Shown here: positions 24,053 to 34,949 of the stretch, in pieces
How positions within the stretch are numbered: the first letter of the stretch is position 1
Layout of the letters: every line of letters starts with the position of its first letter
Source: Chryseobacterium sp. 18061
GTDB lineage: Bacteria; Pseudomonadota; Gammaproteobacteria; Enterobacterales; Enterobacteriaceae
Assembly (NCBI GenBank): GCA_902706205.1
Contig: CACSKA010000001.1
Location: 558,001-622,000, forward strand
DNA length: 64,000 bases
Reading direction: 5' to 3'
Program-made: the position numbers and the translations under genes
Notes under the pieces: model-generated
Databases searched by the model: none
What the model saw: the letters and a program-made list of their open reading frames with translations, nothing else
What the model was told of the DNA's origin: nothing

Positions 24053-26068
24053 TTATTTGACCTGATTTTCTTTCTGTAATGGTAACACCAGGTTCATGTC
24101 GTTCTTGATTTTCAAATCAAGAGTAGACGCGATTTGTTTGAGGACTTCACGATCGCCTTCAATTTTAGCTTTACCATTGCTGATAAGGTCATCCATCTTC
24201 ACTTTACCTGCAGCCACCGCGATGAGATCGGTTTTAGCAATCTCTAAAGTGGTATCGGCTTTCTGCGCAGGCATATCAGCATCCAGTTTGACGTAGTTCA
24301 GCACACCGTTATGCAGATCCAGCAGGAACTTAGTGCCATCCATTGTCAGTGCAATGGTATGGTTGCCCAGTTTTTCTGCTTTGATTTGATCGGAGGCCAT
24401 GCTGATGTAAGAGAGCAGCATTTCCGGTGGCAGAGCTGCAATCACTTCCGGAGACGCGGTGCTCAGTTTATTCGGAACACTGCCGCCCACACGCAGTTCA
24501 TGCGCCGCTGACAGATACAGGTTACGGTACAACGCTGTTTCTTCCTGATAACCCAGCTGTTCCAGGGAATCCGCCATCAGATAGTTGGCATCTTTGTTGG
24601 AAGCATCATAGGAAACAATGTTGTTCAGCAGGTCAGCTGTGAAGCGATAATCGCCCTCTTTGTAGCTCTGAACGGCCAGGTCAACCACTTTCTGCTCGCC
24701 ACCCAAGGCCTTCACGTAACGCTCGCCGCGTGCTGCATCCGGGTATTTCGCCAGTTCTGCCGCATTACCACTGAACCAGCCCAGATTTTTGATATAGGTC
24801 GATTTCAGGTTATTGCGGGTGTTGCCATAATAAGGACGGTTATCCCACTTCTTGAATACTTTTTCTGGCAGTTTTGCGTTTTCCGCAATGTCATCCGGAC
24901 GATAGCCGTAGTTGGCATAACGAATGGTGGTGTTGTAGATGGACTGATAGGCATCACGCTGGTCTTTCATATACTCGACCACGTTCTGGTTGCCCCAGAC
25001 CGGCCAGGTGTGTGGACCAAACTGTACTTCCACGTCATTGCCCCAACGTGCAATCGCAGAGTTGATATAAGACGCCCATTCACTGGCATCACGCGTCTGT
25101 GCGCCACGCAGTGTGTAGATGTTGTGCTGCAAATGGTTGACTTCTTCCGCCATGGAAAGGGCTTTCCACTGCGGAATGTACATGACCATCTCTGCCGGAG
25201 CTTCTGCGCCTGGTGTCAGGTAGAAGACAAAGTCCACCCCATCAATGGTCACTTTCTCACCATCTTTGGTGATGCTCTTATTCGGCAGTGGCAGCGTAGA
25301 CTTTCCGTTTGCCAGAACCGGACCCAACGCAGCGGTGATACCGCCAGTTGGACCTGCTGTCAGCACGTTACCGTACTGATAACCGGCACGACGAGCCATG
25401 ATGTTACCGGCCATGACGTTTTCGCTAACCGCTTCCTGTACGAATCCTTCTGGTGCCAGGAATGGAATCTTACCGCTTTTGATATCTTCAGGCGTTGCCA
25501 GGCCAGAGGCGTAAATACCGCCAAAGCCACCGAAGTGGTCAGCATGGCTGTGAGAGATAATCACACCTTTGAGCGGCTTCTTACCACGCTCTTTCTCATA
25601 CAGTTCAATAGAACGCTTGAAGCTGTCGGTGGAGTACTCCACATCATATAAAACGATACCGGTATTGGTTTCGATGATGGTCAGGTTGGAAATATCCTGG
25701 CCACGGACCTGATAGATGTGGTCGGAGACTTTATACAGACCACCGCGGTTAACCAACTGAGCATGGCGCCACAGGCTTGGGTTAACAGAAGGTGGAGCTT
25801 CTTTGTTCTGCATAAAATTCAGGCCGGTAATATCAATAACACCGTCAATGTCACCGTTATTAATCAGCGGAGCAACGAAGCCTTTATCCGTGTTTTCGAA
25901 GTCCGTTTTGTTAGCAAAATCCAGCTCGTCATAGACTGCTTTGTTTTTCGTTGCAGTTGAATCGGTGGCTGGCTTGCTGTCAGCACTAAATTGATAATCA
26001 GCAGCCCAAACAGCACCGGAAGTCATGATACCTGCACAAAGTAGTGCGACGGTTGTTTTTTTAAACAT
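24053..26068 (-). CDS. Periplasmic linear primary alkylsulfatase, metallo-beta-lactamase fold (YjcS/SdsA-like)
   Basis: This 671-residue protein is an SdsA1/YjcS-type alkylsulfatase, which hydrolyses sulfate esters of primary alcohols such as dodecyl sulfate. It has a Sec signal peptide (MFKKTTVALLCAGIMTSGAVWA, then ADYQ) and the metal-binding HSHADH at residues 173-178, followed by further ligands in AEEVNHLQHNIYTLRG and FGPHTWPVWGN. After the lactamase-fold domain come the family's dimerisation region (ALGGEQKVVDLAVQSY) and a C-terminal SCP2-like lipid-binding domain (MDGTKFLLDLHNGVLNYVKL). It is monocistronic with a strong ribosome site (AGGAAAGGTG) and its own terminator. It may allow sulfur scavenging from, or resistance to, alkyl sulfates. 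E. coli K-12 has its homologue at a different locus. Confidence 0.92.
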   Translation of the reverse strand: MFKKTTVALLCAGIMTSGAVWAADYQFSADSKPATDSTATKNKAVYDELDFANKTDFENTDKGFVAPLINNGDIDGVIDITGLNFMQNKEAPPSVNPSLWRHAQLVNRGGLYKVSDHIYQVRGQDISNLTIIETNTGIVLYDVEYSTDSFKRSIELYEKERGKKPLKGVIISHSHADHFGGFGGIYASGLATPEDIKSGKIPFLAPEGFVQEAVSENVMAGNIMARRAGYQYGNVLTAGPTGGITAALGPVLANGKSTLPLPNKSITKDGEKVTIDGVDFVFYLTPGAEAPAEMVMYIPQWKALSMAEEVNHLQHNIYTLRGAQTRDASEWASYINSAIARWGNDVEVQFGPHTWPVWGNQNVVEYMKDQRDAYQSIYNTTIRYANYGYRPDDIAENAKLPEKVFKKWDNRPYYGNTRNNLKSTYIKNLGWFSGNAAELAKYPDAARGERYVKALGGEQKVVDLAVQSYKEGDYRFTADLLNNIVSYDASNKDANYLMADSLEQLGYQEETALYRNLYLSAAHELRVGGSVPNKLSTASPEVIAALPPEMLLSYISMASDQIKAEKLGNHTIALTMDGTKFLLDLHNGVLNYVKLDADMPAQKADTTLEIAKTDLIAVAAGKVKMDDLISNGKAKIEGDREVLKQIASTLDLKIKNDMNLVLPLQKENQVK

Positions 26069-26516
26069 AAAACACCTTTCCTAAGTGATTAAATCGTTGC
26101 GAATATCGCCATTTGATTTGTTTAAATAACAATCAGCTATGGAATTGCAACGAAGCTCTAAAAAAGATAGTCCAGATTGGGGTTTCTAAAAGGAAAAGTA
26201 TGTTTAAAAATGAATGTCGGCATGAATGTGTTGCTATTCATTTCTTACTTTACACCGCCATAACACTCAATGAGTGTATGGTTTTTTTGGGGCGCGTTTT
26301 CGCCTCAGGCATAAGGTTTCTAATGAGAGAAATGGTGCTATTTATGCTATCGAACCCATACATAACAGTGGCGGAAAATGCCGCAGAACAGGCAGGGGAC
26401 GCAGCCCAGGCGAATAACCCACTTGCAGATATGGTGGCATTAAATATGTGCAGAGCTTCTCGTATCGATGTGTCAATACGTGGGCGTGACCTAAAATAAA
26501 TCAAAGTGTTAAAGAT
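26069..26516. other. Long intergenic region between the alkylsulfatase gene and cyaR
   Basis: The first 100 bp should hold the alkylsulfatase promoter. Farther on there are open readings on both strands (plus 26113-26499, minus 26250-26504), but neither has a convincing ribosome site or a family I recognise. The minus reading has one hydrophobic patch and may be a decayed membrane-protein gene. I do not call a gene here. Confidence 0.4.
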
Positions 26517-26602
26517 AAAAAATAAGCCCGCGTAAGGGAGATTACGCAGGCTAAGGAGGTGGTATCTGGTACAGCTAGCATTTATGGGTTATGTTTTTCA
26601 GC
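26517..26602 (-). ncRNA. cyaR: CyaR small regulatory RNA
   Basis: The minus strand matches E. coli CyaR: 5' GCTGAAAAACATAACCCATAA, then TGCTAGCTGTACCAG, the unpaired ACCACCTCCTTAG that pairs with target ribosome sites, and a terminator AGCCTGCGTAA-TCTCC-TTACGCGGGCT followed by TTATTTTTT. The length is 86 nt, and the position next to trhP (yegQ) is the same as in E. coli. CyaR is an Hfq-dependent RNA that represses ompX, luxS, nadE and others in E. coli. Compared with the E. coli sequence as I recall it, CCAGGAACCACC is CCAGATACCACC here; the core ACCACCTCC is kept. Confidence 0.93.
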
Positions 26603-26609
26603 GCTTTGG

Positions 26610-26652
26610 ATAATACCCGTATCAAGCGAAGCGGTATGTGATCCGTTTCTAA
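26610..26652 (-). promoter_or_regulatory. CRP-dependent promoter of cyaR
   Basis: Read toward cyaR, a -10 TATTAT (26610-26615) lies 7 bp before the first base of the RNA. A CRP site, TTAGA-N6-TCACA on the minus strand (26637-26652), is centred about 42 bp upstream of the start, the spacing of class II CRP promoters. This fits the known CRP control of CyaR. Confidence 0.75.
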
Positions 26653-26686
26653 GATTTTTCCATACTGAAAAAATAACCGTTCTGAA

Positions 26687-28048
26687 CTACTTCAGCATCG
26701 GATTACGCGTGTTCTGTCCGTCAAAATTACGCATCAGCAGTGCATACTCCAGCGCGATTTCCTCTGGCACCGGGATCCACACGGTGTGACCATCGCCAGG
26801 CGCGACGTCGGTCGGCTGCCCTTTGTTGGTTTCCATGTGCTCGAGGGTGAAATTGATGTTGCCCTGCGGCGTCATCAGCTCAAGGTTGTCGCCTTTGAGG
26901 AACTTGTTCTTCACCGCGACGGCCGCGAGGCTGCCTTTGCGCTCCCCGGTAAATTCACCGACAAACTGCTGGCGTTCGGAGACGGAGAAACCGTATTCGT
27001 AATTCTGGTAGCTATCGTGGGTGTGACGACGCAGGAAGCCTTCGGTATAACCGCGATGCGCCAGCCCTTCAAGGGTTTCCAGCAGCGAGGCGTCGAACGG
27101 TTTGCCTGCGGCGGCATCGTCGATGGCTTTGCGATACACCTGCGCGGTGCGGGCGCAGTAGTAATAGGATTTAGTGCGGCCTTCAATTTTCAGAGAATGC
27201 ACGCCCATTTGCGTCAGACGTTCCACGTGCGCGACGGCACGCAGGTCTTTGGAATTCATAATATACGTGCCGTGTTCGTCTTCGAACGCGGTCATGTATT
27301 CGCCCGGACGCTGCGCTTCTTCCAGCATAAATACGCTGTCGGTTGGCTGCCCTTCACCAAGCGTTGGCTCGACATTTTTCACCGGAATAGGCTCGTGCTT
27401 ATGCACGATATTGCCGATGTCGTCCTCTTTGCCTTCCTGAACGTTATATTCCCAGCGACAGGCGTTGGTGCAGGTGCCCTGGTTCGGGTCGCGCTTGTTA
27501 ATGTAACCCGACAGCAGGCAGCGGCCGGAATAGGCCATGCACAGCGCGCCGTGAACGAAAATTTCGAGTTCCATTTCTGGAACCTGTGAGCGAATTTCTT
27601 CGATTTCTTCCAGCGACAGTTCGCGGGAAAGGATCACACGGGTCAGACCCATCTGCTTCCAGAATTTGACCGTCGCCCAGTTAACGGCGTTGGCCTGCAC
27701 GGAAAGGTGCACGTCCATCTGCGGGAAATGCTCACGTACCAGCATAATCAGGCCAGGATCGGACATGATAAGCGCGTCCGGCCCCATATCCACAACAGGC
27801 TGCAAATCGCGAATGAAGGTTTTCAGCTTGGCGTTGTGCGGCGCAATGTTGACCACCACGTAGAATTTTTTGCCGAGATCATGGGCTTCGTTGATGCCCT
27901 GCTGCAAATTCTCGTGATTAAATTCGTTATTGCGCACACGCAGTGAGTAGCGCGGCTGGCCGGCGTAGACCGCATCGGCACCATAGGCGAAAGCGTAACG
28001 CATATTTTTAAGCGTTCCCGCCGGGGAAAGGAGTTCCGGTTTAAACAT
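26687..28048 (-). CDS. trhP: tRNA 5-hydroxyuridine hydroxylase, U32-family protein (TrhP/YegQ)
   Basis: TrhP (YegQ) is a peptidase U32-family protein that in E. coli takes part in hydroxylation of uridine 34 in tRNA, leading to 5-carboxymethoxyuridine. The 453-residue sequence begins MFKPELLSPAGTLKNMRYAF and contains the family's cysteine motif in FVHGALCMAYSGRCLLSGY and DPNQGTCTNACRWEYNV (four cysteines). A reading 50 codons longer exists upstream, but this ATG matches the E. coli N-terminus and has GGAAAGGAG upstream. Only 85 bp separate its stop from the first base of cyaR, which is on the same strand and has its own promoter. Confidence 0.95.
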   Translation of the reverse strand: MFKPELLSPAGTLKNMRYAFAYGADAVYAGQPRYSLRVRNNEFNHENLQQGINEAHDLGKKFYVVVNIAPHNAKLKTFIRDLQPVVDMGPDALIMSDPGLIMLVREHFPQMDVHLSVQANAVNWATVKFWKQMGLTRVILSRELSLEEIEEIRSQVPEMELEIFVHGALCMAYSGRCLLSGYINKRDPNQGTCTNACRWEYNVQEGKEDDIGNIVHKHEPIPVKNVEPTLGEGQPTDSVFMLEEAQRPGEYMTAFEDEHGTYIMNSKDLRAVAHVERLTQMGVHSLKIEGRTKSYYYCARTAQVYRKAIDDAAAGKPFDASLLETLEGLAHRGYTEGFLRRHTHDSYQNYEYGFSVSERQQFVGEFTGERKGSLAAVAVKNKFLKGDNLELMTPQGNINFTLEHMETNKGQPTDVAPGDGHTVWIPVPEEIALEYALLMRNFDGQNTRNPMLK

Positions 28049-28244
28049 GATTTTCTCGTTCTGATGACAGGTCAGACTCGCTTCGTGAGAAAGCGATCGG
28101 GGAGGTTCCCCTACATTAAGGGCGGGAATTGTAGCGCTGCGGGGGAGGGGAGTAAACCTTTGCGTGTCAGGGAATGGCGCGTGGCGCTTCGCTTGCACTG
28201 GCCCTGACGGTCGGTCAGCTCAGGCGAGGCGCCATAGATTTGCG

Positions 28245-28967
28245 TTACGTCAGGCGGCAGGAATCTGCTTCCCAACGGTAGCCAACACCATACACCGCGC
28301 GAATGAATGACTGCTCGGCGTCCTGCGCTTCGAGCTTACGACGCAGGTTTTTGATGTGGCTGTCGATGGTGCGGTCGGTGACCACGCGGTAATCATCATA
28401 CAGATGGTTCAGCAGTTGCTCGCGCGAGAACACTTTACCCGGCTCCTGCGACAACGTTTTCAGCAGGCGGAACTCGGCGGGCGTGAGGTCCAGCAGCTTG
28501 TTGCGCCAGGATGCCTGAAAGCGGCTTTCATCGACAATCAACGGGCTTTCGGCGTCCATCGCCTGCAGCTCGCGGTGCGGACGGCAGCGGCGCAGGATCG
28601 TTTTCACACGCGCCACCACTTCACGCGGGCTGTATGGTTTGCAGATGTAATCATCTGCGCCGATTTCAAGCCCCAGCAGCCGGTCGATTTCTTCGATTTT
28701 GGCGGTGACCATCACAATGGGCACTTCGGAGAAACGGCGGATTTCGCGGCACAGTGTCAGGCCGTCAGTGCCCGGCAGCATCAAATCCAGCAGAATCAGA
28801 TCCGGTGGGGTCTGATGTACATAGCTCAGCACCTTGTCACCGTGATTAATCAGCGTCGGCGCGTAGTTGGCCGCCAGCAGATAATCAATCAGCAGCTGTC
28901 CCAGCTTGGGTTCGTCCTCGACAATCAGGATGCGTGGGGTTTTATCATCAATCGGTAATTCGGTCAT
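28245..28967 (-). CDS. baeR: Envelope stress response regulator BaeR
   Basis: BaeR is an OmpR/PhoB-type response regulator of 240 residues: receiver domain over about residues 12-125 with the phosphoacceptor Asp61 ([11 protein letters not shown]) and winged helix DNA-binding domain over about 140-235 ([26 protein letters not shown]). With BaeS it senses envelope damage, indole, flavonoids and some metals, and activates mdtABC, acrD and spy in E. coli. It is the last gene of mdtABCD-baeSR, overlapping baeS by 4 bp, so the system boosts its own synthesis. Confidence 0.96.
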   Translation of the reverse strand: MTELPIDDKTPRILIVEDEPKLGQLLIDYLLAANYAPTLINHGDKVLSYVHQTPPDLILLDLMLPGTDGLTLCREIRRFSEVPIVMVTAKIEEIDRLLGLEIGADDYICKPYSPREVVARVKTILRRCRPHRELQAMDAESPLIVDESRFQASWRNKLLDLTPAEFRLLKTLSQEPGKVFSREQLLNHLYDDYRVVTDRTIDSHIKNLRRKLEAQDAEQSFIRAVYGVGYRWEADSCRLT

Positions 28968-30397
28968 ACGGCTCCTGGTAAATCGCGGTCCAGAGGGAGT
29001 TCTACTTTAATGCTTACCCCGCCAAAAGGCGAATGCCCGGCGCTCAACGTGCCGCCGTGCGCCGCGACGATATTGACGCAAATCGCCAGGCCTAATCCTG
29101 AGCCGCCGCTGGCCCGGTTACGCGAGCCTTCAGTGCGGTAGAAGCGTTCGCAGAGCATCGTCAGCTGGTCGTCGGTGACGCCCGGCGCGCTGTCGGCAAA
29201 GGCCAGCGTCAGGTTATGTGCGGATTTTTCGGCTGAAATGTGCAGCTGGCCGCCGCTGTCGGTATAGCGCAGGCTGTTTTCCAGCAGGTTGTTAAACAGC
29301 TGCATCAGTCGGTCGCGGTCGCCGAATACGGTGGCGCTTTCCGGCAGCTTGAGACTGATTTTCAGACCACGGCTGGCGAAGCGTTCGCGGAAGGCGCCCG
29401 CGGCCATTTCCAGCAGAGAGATAATATCGACGGAGGTTTTCTGGTAGGCCAGCGCGCCTTCGTCGGACATCGATAACTGATGCAAATCGTCCACCAGTTT
29501 GGTCAGCGTGCCGACTTCTGCCTGCAACGAGGCCACGGATTCCGGGGTGAATTTGCGCACGCCGTCCTGAATCGCCTCCAGCTCGCCGCGTAACACCGCC
29601 AGTGGGGTGCGCAGCTCGTGGGAAATATCAGCCATAAAGTCACGGCGCATCTGCTGATTGCGCTCCAGAGTGCTGGCAAGCTGGTTAAAGTCCTGCCCAA
29701 GACGGCCCAGTTCATCCGAACCGGTGGCGGTTACGCGGGTCGAGAAATCCCCGGCGGCCAGCTTGTGCGTGCCTTCCACCAGACGTTTGACCGGGGCCAG
29801 CAAACCGCGCGCCAGCGGAAATGTCGCCAGTGCCGCCAGCAGCGTCGACAGCACCACAATCATCCAGCTTGAACGCCGCTGTTGGCGGTCGAAGTTGATG
29901 TCGGTATTGCGGGTCAGACGTTCAACAGGGGAGGCGATGACCGCGCCCACTTCTACGCCGTTTACCAGAATGCCACGCCGGGTACCGTCCGGCGGCACAG
30001 GGGAACGCGGGCCGACCATCACTTTTGCATGCTGATCAATCACCCAAAACTGCGTGCGCCAACCGTGCGGCGGCATGTCTGGCGGGCCATGACGGCCATC
30101 AGGGCCAGGACCGCGTTTGTCGTCAGGCGTATCGTGTTCAAACGAGCGCAAAATTTGAAACACAAAACGGTCGTTGCCGCGCAGGAAGCGCCAGTTGTTA
30201 TCGTGCGTGGCGTATTGCTCTGCCAGGGCATCGCTCAAAAGTTGCAACCGCTGCTCGTTGCCGCGTTTGATGTAGTCGATAAAGCCGTGCTCAAAGCTCA
30301 GTCGCACCGCCCAGTGCATGCTGATCAGCAGCACGATGCAGGTGGTGAGGATGGCGAGGAACAGTTTTCCAGTAATGCCGGGGCGCCAGACTTTCAC
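28964..30397 (-). CDS. baeS: Envelope stress sensor histidine kinase BaeS
   Basis: BaeS is the inner-membrane sensor partner of BaeR. The 477 residues show a first membrane span ([16 protein letters not shown]), a periplasmic sensor loop, a second span ([19 protein letters not shown]), a HAMP domain, the H-box [13 protein letters not shown] and an ATPase domain with [10 protein letters not shown] and [14 protein letters not shown]. The periplasmic loop has a low-complexity Pro/Gly/Asp stretch ([21 protein letters not shown]) that explains its being about ten residues longer than E. coli BaeS. It overlaps mdtD and baeR by 4 bp each. Confidence 0.96.
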   Translation of the reverse strand: MKVWRPGITGKLFLAILTTCIVLLISMHWAVRLSFEHGFIDYIKRGNEQRLQLLSDALAEQYATHDNNWRFLRGNDRFVFQILRSFEHDTPDDKRGPGPDGRHGPPDMPPHGWRTQFWVIDQHAKVMVGPRSPVPPDGTRRGILVNGVEVGAVIASPVERLTRNTDINFDRQQRRSSWMIVVLSTLLAALATFPLARGLLAPVKRLVEGTHKLAAGDFSTRVTATGSDELGRLGQDFNQLASTLERNQQMRRDFMADISHELRTPLAVLRGELEAIQDGVRKFTPESVASLQAEVGTLTKLVDDLHQLSMSDEGALAYQKTSVDIISLLEMAAGAFRERFASRGLKISLKLPESATVFGDRDRLMQLFNNLLENSLRYTDSGGQLHISAEKSAHNLTLAFADSAPGVTDDQLTMLCERFYRTEGSRNRASGGSGLGLAICVNIVAAHGGTLSAGHSPFGGVSIKVELPLDRDLPGAV

Positions 30398-31809
30398 GGC
30401 TCGCTCCTTTTGCGTCGTGCAATAGTTATGTTTTTGCTGATGTCGTCAGGCACGCGGGCAAAAATCAACGCCGGAAGCGCGATGATGACCGCCATGCTGA
30501 GGTAGGTATACAAAAAGACCTGATGGGAACCCGCGCTGTCGATGCTGATATGGTTCTGGCCGTACATCCCAAGCAGCAGGCCCGCCACCGTGACACCAAT
30601 ACTCATCGACAGCTGCATCACCATAGACAACATGCTGTTTCCGCTACTGGCGAGGTCATCCGGCAAATCTTTCAGCGTCATCGTATTCATGGACGAGAAG
30701 CGGCTGGAGTTAATCATTCCTTGCAGAAACAGCACCAGCGGCAGCAGCCAGTACCAACCCATCAGTGCGACCGTCATAAACAGCAGGCTGATGAGCGCAA
30801 GGCCCAGCGTGGCGTAGGTCAGTACCCGGCGATAGCCAAAGCGGTTCACCACCTGGACCACTATGCGCTTCATGCCCATGCTGCCGAGCACCATCGGGAT
30901 CATCATCAGCCCGGCGTGGAACGGTGAAAAACCAAGACCAATTTGCAAAAAGACCGGGGTGATAAACGGCAACATTCCGCTGCCGATACGTCCGGCGAAA
31001 CTGCCCGTCAGCCCGAGCGAGAAGGTGCGGGTGTTGAATAAATTGAGGCTGAACAGTGCATTGTCATTTTTGCGTGCGTGCCAGAGGTAAAACAGCAGCG
31101 ACAGCGCACCGACGGCGATAAGCCCGACCAAAGCAAGCGATGAAATGCCCAGCCCGCGTTGCCCATCAAGCGCCAGGGTTAGCGCCGCCATTGCCAACGC
31201 CAGCATGATAAAACCTGAAATGTCAAAACGCCGGGTCTGCATGGTGTAGTTTGGCATCAGCCATAACGTGGCTATCGCCCCGACAATGCCGACCGGAATG
31301 TTAATCAGGAAAATCCAGTGCCAGGAGGCGTACTCCACCAGGATCCCGCCGAGCGCCGGGCCAAGTAATGGCCCGACCTGGCCGGGAATAGTCACAAACG
31401 TCATCGCTGCCATGTACTGCGAGCGGGGGACGATTTTCATCACTGTCAGCCTGCCGACCGGCACCATCATTGCGCCGCCGACGCCCTGCAATACACGCGC
31501 CATGACCAGTTCGTTAAGCGTATTGGCGCTGGCACAAAATACCGAACCTGCGGTGAACAGCACGATGGCAATACAGAAGATATTGCGCACGCCGACCCGG
31601 TCCGCCAGCCAGCCGCTGGCGGGCAGCATTACCGCCACCGTCAGCACGTAGGCGACCACCACCATGTGCATGTGCAGGGGGCTTTCCCCGAGGCTTTTTG
31701 CCATAGAGGGCAGGGCGGTGTTGACGATGGTGGTGTCCAGCGCCTGCATAAAGAAGCCGAACGCCACAATCCACAGTTGCCAGCGCACGCTGGCAGGCAG
31801 TTCTTCCAT
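30394..31809 (-). CDS. mdtD: MFS drug-resistance-type transporter MdtD
   Basis: MdtD is a 471-residue, 14-span-type MFS transporter of the EmrB/QacA (DHA2) family; in E. coli it has been linked to export of metals and citrate (iron citrate) rather than to drug efflux by MdtABC. The segments [19 protein letters not shown] (motif D1) and [12 protein letters not shown] (motif A) are present. It lies 53 bp after mdtC and overlaps baeS by an ATGA junction, so it is transcribed from the BaeR-controlled mdtA promoter. Confidence 0.94.
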   Translation of the reverse strand: MEELPASVRWQLWIVAFGFFMQALDTTIVNTALPSMAKSLGESPLHMHMVVVAYVLTVAVMLPASGWLADRVGVRNIFCIAIVLFTAGSVFCASANTLNELVMARVLQGVGGAMMVPVGRLTVMKIVPRSQYMAAMTFVTIPGQVGPLLGPALGGILVEYASWHWIFLINIPVGIVGAIATLWLMPNYTMQTRRFDISGFIMLALAMAALTLALDGQRGLGISSLALVGLIAVGALSLLFYLWHARKNDNALFSLNLFNTRTFSLGLTGSFAGRIGSGMLPFITPVFLQIGLGFSPFHAGLMMIPMVLGSMGMKRIVVQVVNRFGYRRVLTYATLGLALISLLFMTVALMGWYWLLPLVLFLQGMINSSRFSSMNTMTLKDLPDDLASSGNSMLSMVMQLSMSIGVTVAGLLLGMYGQNHISIDSAGSHQVFLYTYLSMAVIIALPALIFARVPDDISKNITIARRKRSEP

Positions 31810-31862
31810 AGTGACTCTGTTATCGGTTAACGAGAATGAGATCTTGGCCCATTCGGACTATT

Positions 31863-34800
31863 TTATTTGCCATTTTGAACCAGGGCCTGGCTCTTACGCG
31901 TAAAACGTAGCCGCAGGCGGTCGAAGAACAGATACACCACCGGTGTGGTGTACAGCGTTAATAGCTGACTCACTACCAGACCGCCGACGATGGTGATCCC
32001 CAGCGGCTGGCGCAATTCCGAGCCGTCACCGCCCGAAAGTACCAGCGGCAGTGCGCCAAATAGCGCCGCCAGCGTGGTCATCATTATCGGTCTGAAACGC
32101 AGCAAACAGGCCTGGAAAATGGCTTCTTCCGGCGACAGATTGCCGTTGCGCTGCGCCTCAAGGGCGAAGTCGACCATCATGATGGCGTTTTTCTTCACGA
32201 TGCCAATTAAGAGCATGATACCGATTAACGCAATCAGGCTGAATGGCGCGCCGAATAATTCCAGCGCCAGCAGCGCACCTACTCCGGCGGAAGGCAGCGT
32301 CGACAGAATAGTCAGCGGGTGAACGTAACTCTCATACAAAATACCGAGAACGATGTAGACCGTAGCGATGGCCGCCAGAATCAGGATTACCTGCGAATTC
32401 ATGGTCTGCTGGAACACCTGCGCCGTACCGGCAAAGCTGCCGCGAACGGTCGGCGGTACGCCAAGCGGGGTCATGGTTTTGTCGATAACGTCGCTGGCTT
32501 CCGACAACGATTTACCGGTCGGCAGGTTGAAGGACACCGTCGAGGCCGCCGACAGTCCCTGATGGTTCACCGACAGTGGCGCGTTGGCGGGCTGCCATTT
32601 GGCAAAGTAAGAGAGCGGAATGGCTTTGCCGTCGCTGTTAATCACGAACATCTGATCCAGCGCGCTGATGTCCTGGGTGTACACCGGATCGACTTCCATC
32701 ACCACTTTGTACTGGTTAAGCGGCTGATAAATAGTGGAAATCTGTCGCTGGCCAAAGGCGTTATTCAGCAGGCTGTTGGCATCTTCAACGCTTATGCCGA
32801 GCCGTGACATGGTCTCGCGGTCGTAAACTAAATCCATTTCGGCGCCGCTATCCTGCTGATCGGAGTTTACGTCCGCCAGCTGATCGGGCAGTTTCGCCAG
32901 CGCGGCGGTGATTTTAGGTGTCCACTCCCGCAGGTCGGCGAGATTATCCGACAGTAGCGTGTACTGATAACCGGCATTAGCCTGACGTCCGCCGACGCGA
33001 ATATCCTGTACCGCCATCAAAAACAGATTAGCCCCGGGCTCTTTGGCGAGTTTTTTCCGCAGACGGTCGATGACCTGCTGCGCCGTTTCGTTGCGCTCGC
33101 TACGTGGCTTGAGGGTGATAAACATCATCCCGCTGTTGACGCGTGAACCGCCGGTAAAGCCGGTGACATTATCCACGGCTTTGTCTTCACGAATGATTTT
33201 CATGAAGTCCTGCAATTTGCCGCGCATCGCCTGGAACGAAATGCTCTGGTCAGCCTGAATGTTACCCATTACCACGCCGGTGTCCTGCTCCGGGAAGAAG
33301 GTTTTCGGAATGGAGATATACAGCCAGACGTTCAGCGCGATGGTGGCGAGCAGCACCACGCCAACCAGCCGAGCATGATTCAGCACCCACTTCAGCGATT
33401 TGCCGTAACCGCGCTGCATGGCGACCAGCAGACGACCAAAGCCGCGATCGCGGGTGGGTTCGTGCCGACGGGACGCTTTCAGCATCCAGCCGCACATCAT
33501 CGGCGTGAGCGTCAGCGATACCGCCAGCGAAATACCAATCGCCACCGACAGCGTGACCGCAAACTCGCGCAGCAGGCGGCCAGGCAGCCCGCCCATCAGC
33601 AACAGCGGCAGGAATACCGCCACCAGTGACAGACTCATCGACAGCACGGTGAAGCCGACTTCGCGGCTGCCCTGAAGTGCGGCCTGCAACGGCTTCATGC
33701 CTGCTTCCAGATGGCGTGAAATATTTTCCAGCACCACGATGGCGTCATCGACCACAAACCCGGTGGCAATGGTCAGCGCCATCAGCGACAGGTTGTTGAG
33801 GCTGAAGCCACACAAATACATGGCGGCGAAGGTGCCTATCAGCGAAACCGGTACCGCCACAGCGGGAATAAGCGTGGCGCGGCCCGAACGCAGGAACAGG
33901 AAGACCACCAGAATCACCAGCCCAACGGAAATCACCAGCGTTTGCTCAACTTCTTCGAGCGAAGCGCGAATGGTCGGTGAGCGGTCCTGGGCAATTTGCA
34001 GATCGATAGCCGCCGGAATAGTCTCTTTCAGCTCCGGCAGCTGGGCGCGGATCGCGTCCACGGTCTGAATAATATTGGCTTCCGGCAGTTTGCGGATCAT
34101 CAGCAAAATCGCCGGTTTGGCGTTGGTCATCCCGGCGTTACGTACATCCTGCACCGAGTCCGAGACGTTGGCCACGTCGCTTAACCGCACCGCAGAGCCG
34201 TTGTTGTAGTGAATGATCAGCGGCTTGTATTCTTCCGCCGTTTTCAGCTCGTCGTTGGTCGCCAGCTGCCAGCGTTGGCCCTGGCTTTCAATCGCCCCCT
34301 GCGGGTTACGCACGTTGGCGTCGCTGATGGCGGAACGCACGTCGTCCAGCGACACACCCTGGTTAAACAGCGCCTGTGGATTGAGGTCAACACGCACTGC
34401 GGGCAGGGAGCTGCCGCCAATATCCACATCGCCCACACCGTCGATTTGTGAGATGGTCTGCGCCAGCTGCGTGGAAGCGTAGTCGTACAGCTGGCCCTGG
34501 GAATAGGTATCCGAGGTCAGCGTCAAAATCATGATTGGCGCATCCGACGGGTTTGCTTTGCGATAGGTCGGGCGGCTCGGCATTCCGGTGGGCAGCAGGC
34601 TTTGCGCAGCGTTGATGGCGGCCTGCACGTCACGCGCCGCGCCGTTGATGTCGCGGTCAAAATCAAACTGCAAAATAATACGCGTGCTGCCAAGCGAACT
34701 CATGGAGGTCATTTCATTGACCCCGGCGATGCGTCCGAGTGAGCGCTCAAGCGGTGTTGCCACCGACGAGGCCATGGTTTCAGGCGCGGCACCGGGCAGC

Positions 34801-34949
34801 GAGGCGCTGATCATGATCACCGGGTAATCAACCTGCGGCAGCGGGGCGACCGGCAGTAGCTGGAAGCCGAGCACGCCGCACAGGGTGATGGCGAGCGAAA
34901 TCAAAATCGTCGCCACTGGGCGGTAAATGAAGAGGGCGAAAAACTTCAC
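31863..34949 (-). CDS. mdtC: RND multidrug efflux subunit MdtC
   Basis: MdtC is one of two different RND protomers that form the MdtB2C heterotrimer, a proton-driven inner-membrane pump working with MdtA and TolC to export bile salts, novobiocin and beta-lactams. The 1028-residue protein has the two RND repeats, with [13 protein letters not shown] in span 4 carrying the Asp-Asp proton-relay pair, and [13 protein letters not shown] in span 10. The start is GTG, placed directly after the mdtB TAA stop (TAAGTG), so translation is coupled. Length agrees with E. coli MdtC plus three residues. Confidence 0.96.
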   Translation of the reverse strand: MKFFALFIYRPVATILISLAITLCGVLGFQLLPVAPLPQVDYPVIMISASLPGAAPETMASSVATPLERSLGRIAGVNEMTSMSSLGSTRIILQFDFDRDINGAARDVQAAINAAQSLLPTGMPSRPTYRKANPSDAPIMILTLTSDTYSQGQLYDYASTQLAQTISQIDGVGDVDIGGSSLPAVRVDLNPQALFNQGVSLDDVRSAISDANVRNPQGAIESQGQRWQLATNDELKTAEEYKPLIIHYNNGSAVRLSDVANVSDSVQDVRNAGMTNAKPAILLMIRKLPEANIIQTVDAIRAQLPELKETIPAAIDLQIAQDRSPTIRASLEEVEQTLVISVGLVILVVFLFLRSGRATLIPAVAVPVSLIGTFAAMYLCGFSLNNLSLMALTIATGFVVDDAIVVLENISRHLEAGMKPLQAALQGSREVGFTVLSMSLSLVAVFLPLLLMGGLPGRLLREFAVTLSVAIGISLAVSLTLTPMMCGWMLKASRRHEPTRDRGFGRLLVAMQRGYGKSLKWVLNHARLVGVVLLATIALNVWLYISIPKTFFPEQDTGVVMGNIQADQSISFQAMRGKLQDFMKIIREDKAVDNVTGFTGGSRVNSGMMFITLKPRSERNETAQQVIDRLRKKLAKEPGANLFLMAVQDIRVGGRQANAGYQYTLLSDNLADLREWTPKITAALAKLPDQLADVNSDQQDSGAEMDLVYDRETMSRLGISVEDANSLLNNAFGQRQISTIYQPLNQYKVVMEVDPVYTQDISALDQMFVINSDGKAIPLSYFAKWQPANAPLSVNHQGLSAASTVSFNLPTGKSLSEASDVIDKTMTPLGVPPTVRGSFAGTAQVFQQTMNSQVILILAAIATVYIVLGILYESYVHPLTILSTLPSAGVGALLALELFGAPFSLIALIGIMLLIGIVKKNAIMMVDFALEAQRNGNLSPEEAIFQACLLRFRPIMMTTLAALFGALPLVLSGGDGSELRQPLGITIVGGLVVSQLLTLYTTPVVYLFFDRLRLRFTRKSQALVQNGK

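Noticed and set aside
25010..25651. 213-codon plus-strand reading
   Set aside because: It is antisense to the alkylsulfatase gene, has no ribosome site and no recognisable domain; it is a by-product of the codon bias of the real gene.
26113..26499. 128-codon plus-strand reading
   Set aside because: No ribosome site, no recognised family, and it competes with a minus-strand reading that is equally weak; recorded only as part of an intergenic note.
28049..28198. 50-codon N-terminal extension of trhP
   Set aside because: The internal ATG with GGAAAGGAG upstream gives the E. coli N-terminus; the extension is unrelated Pro/Arg-rich sequence.
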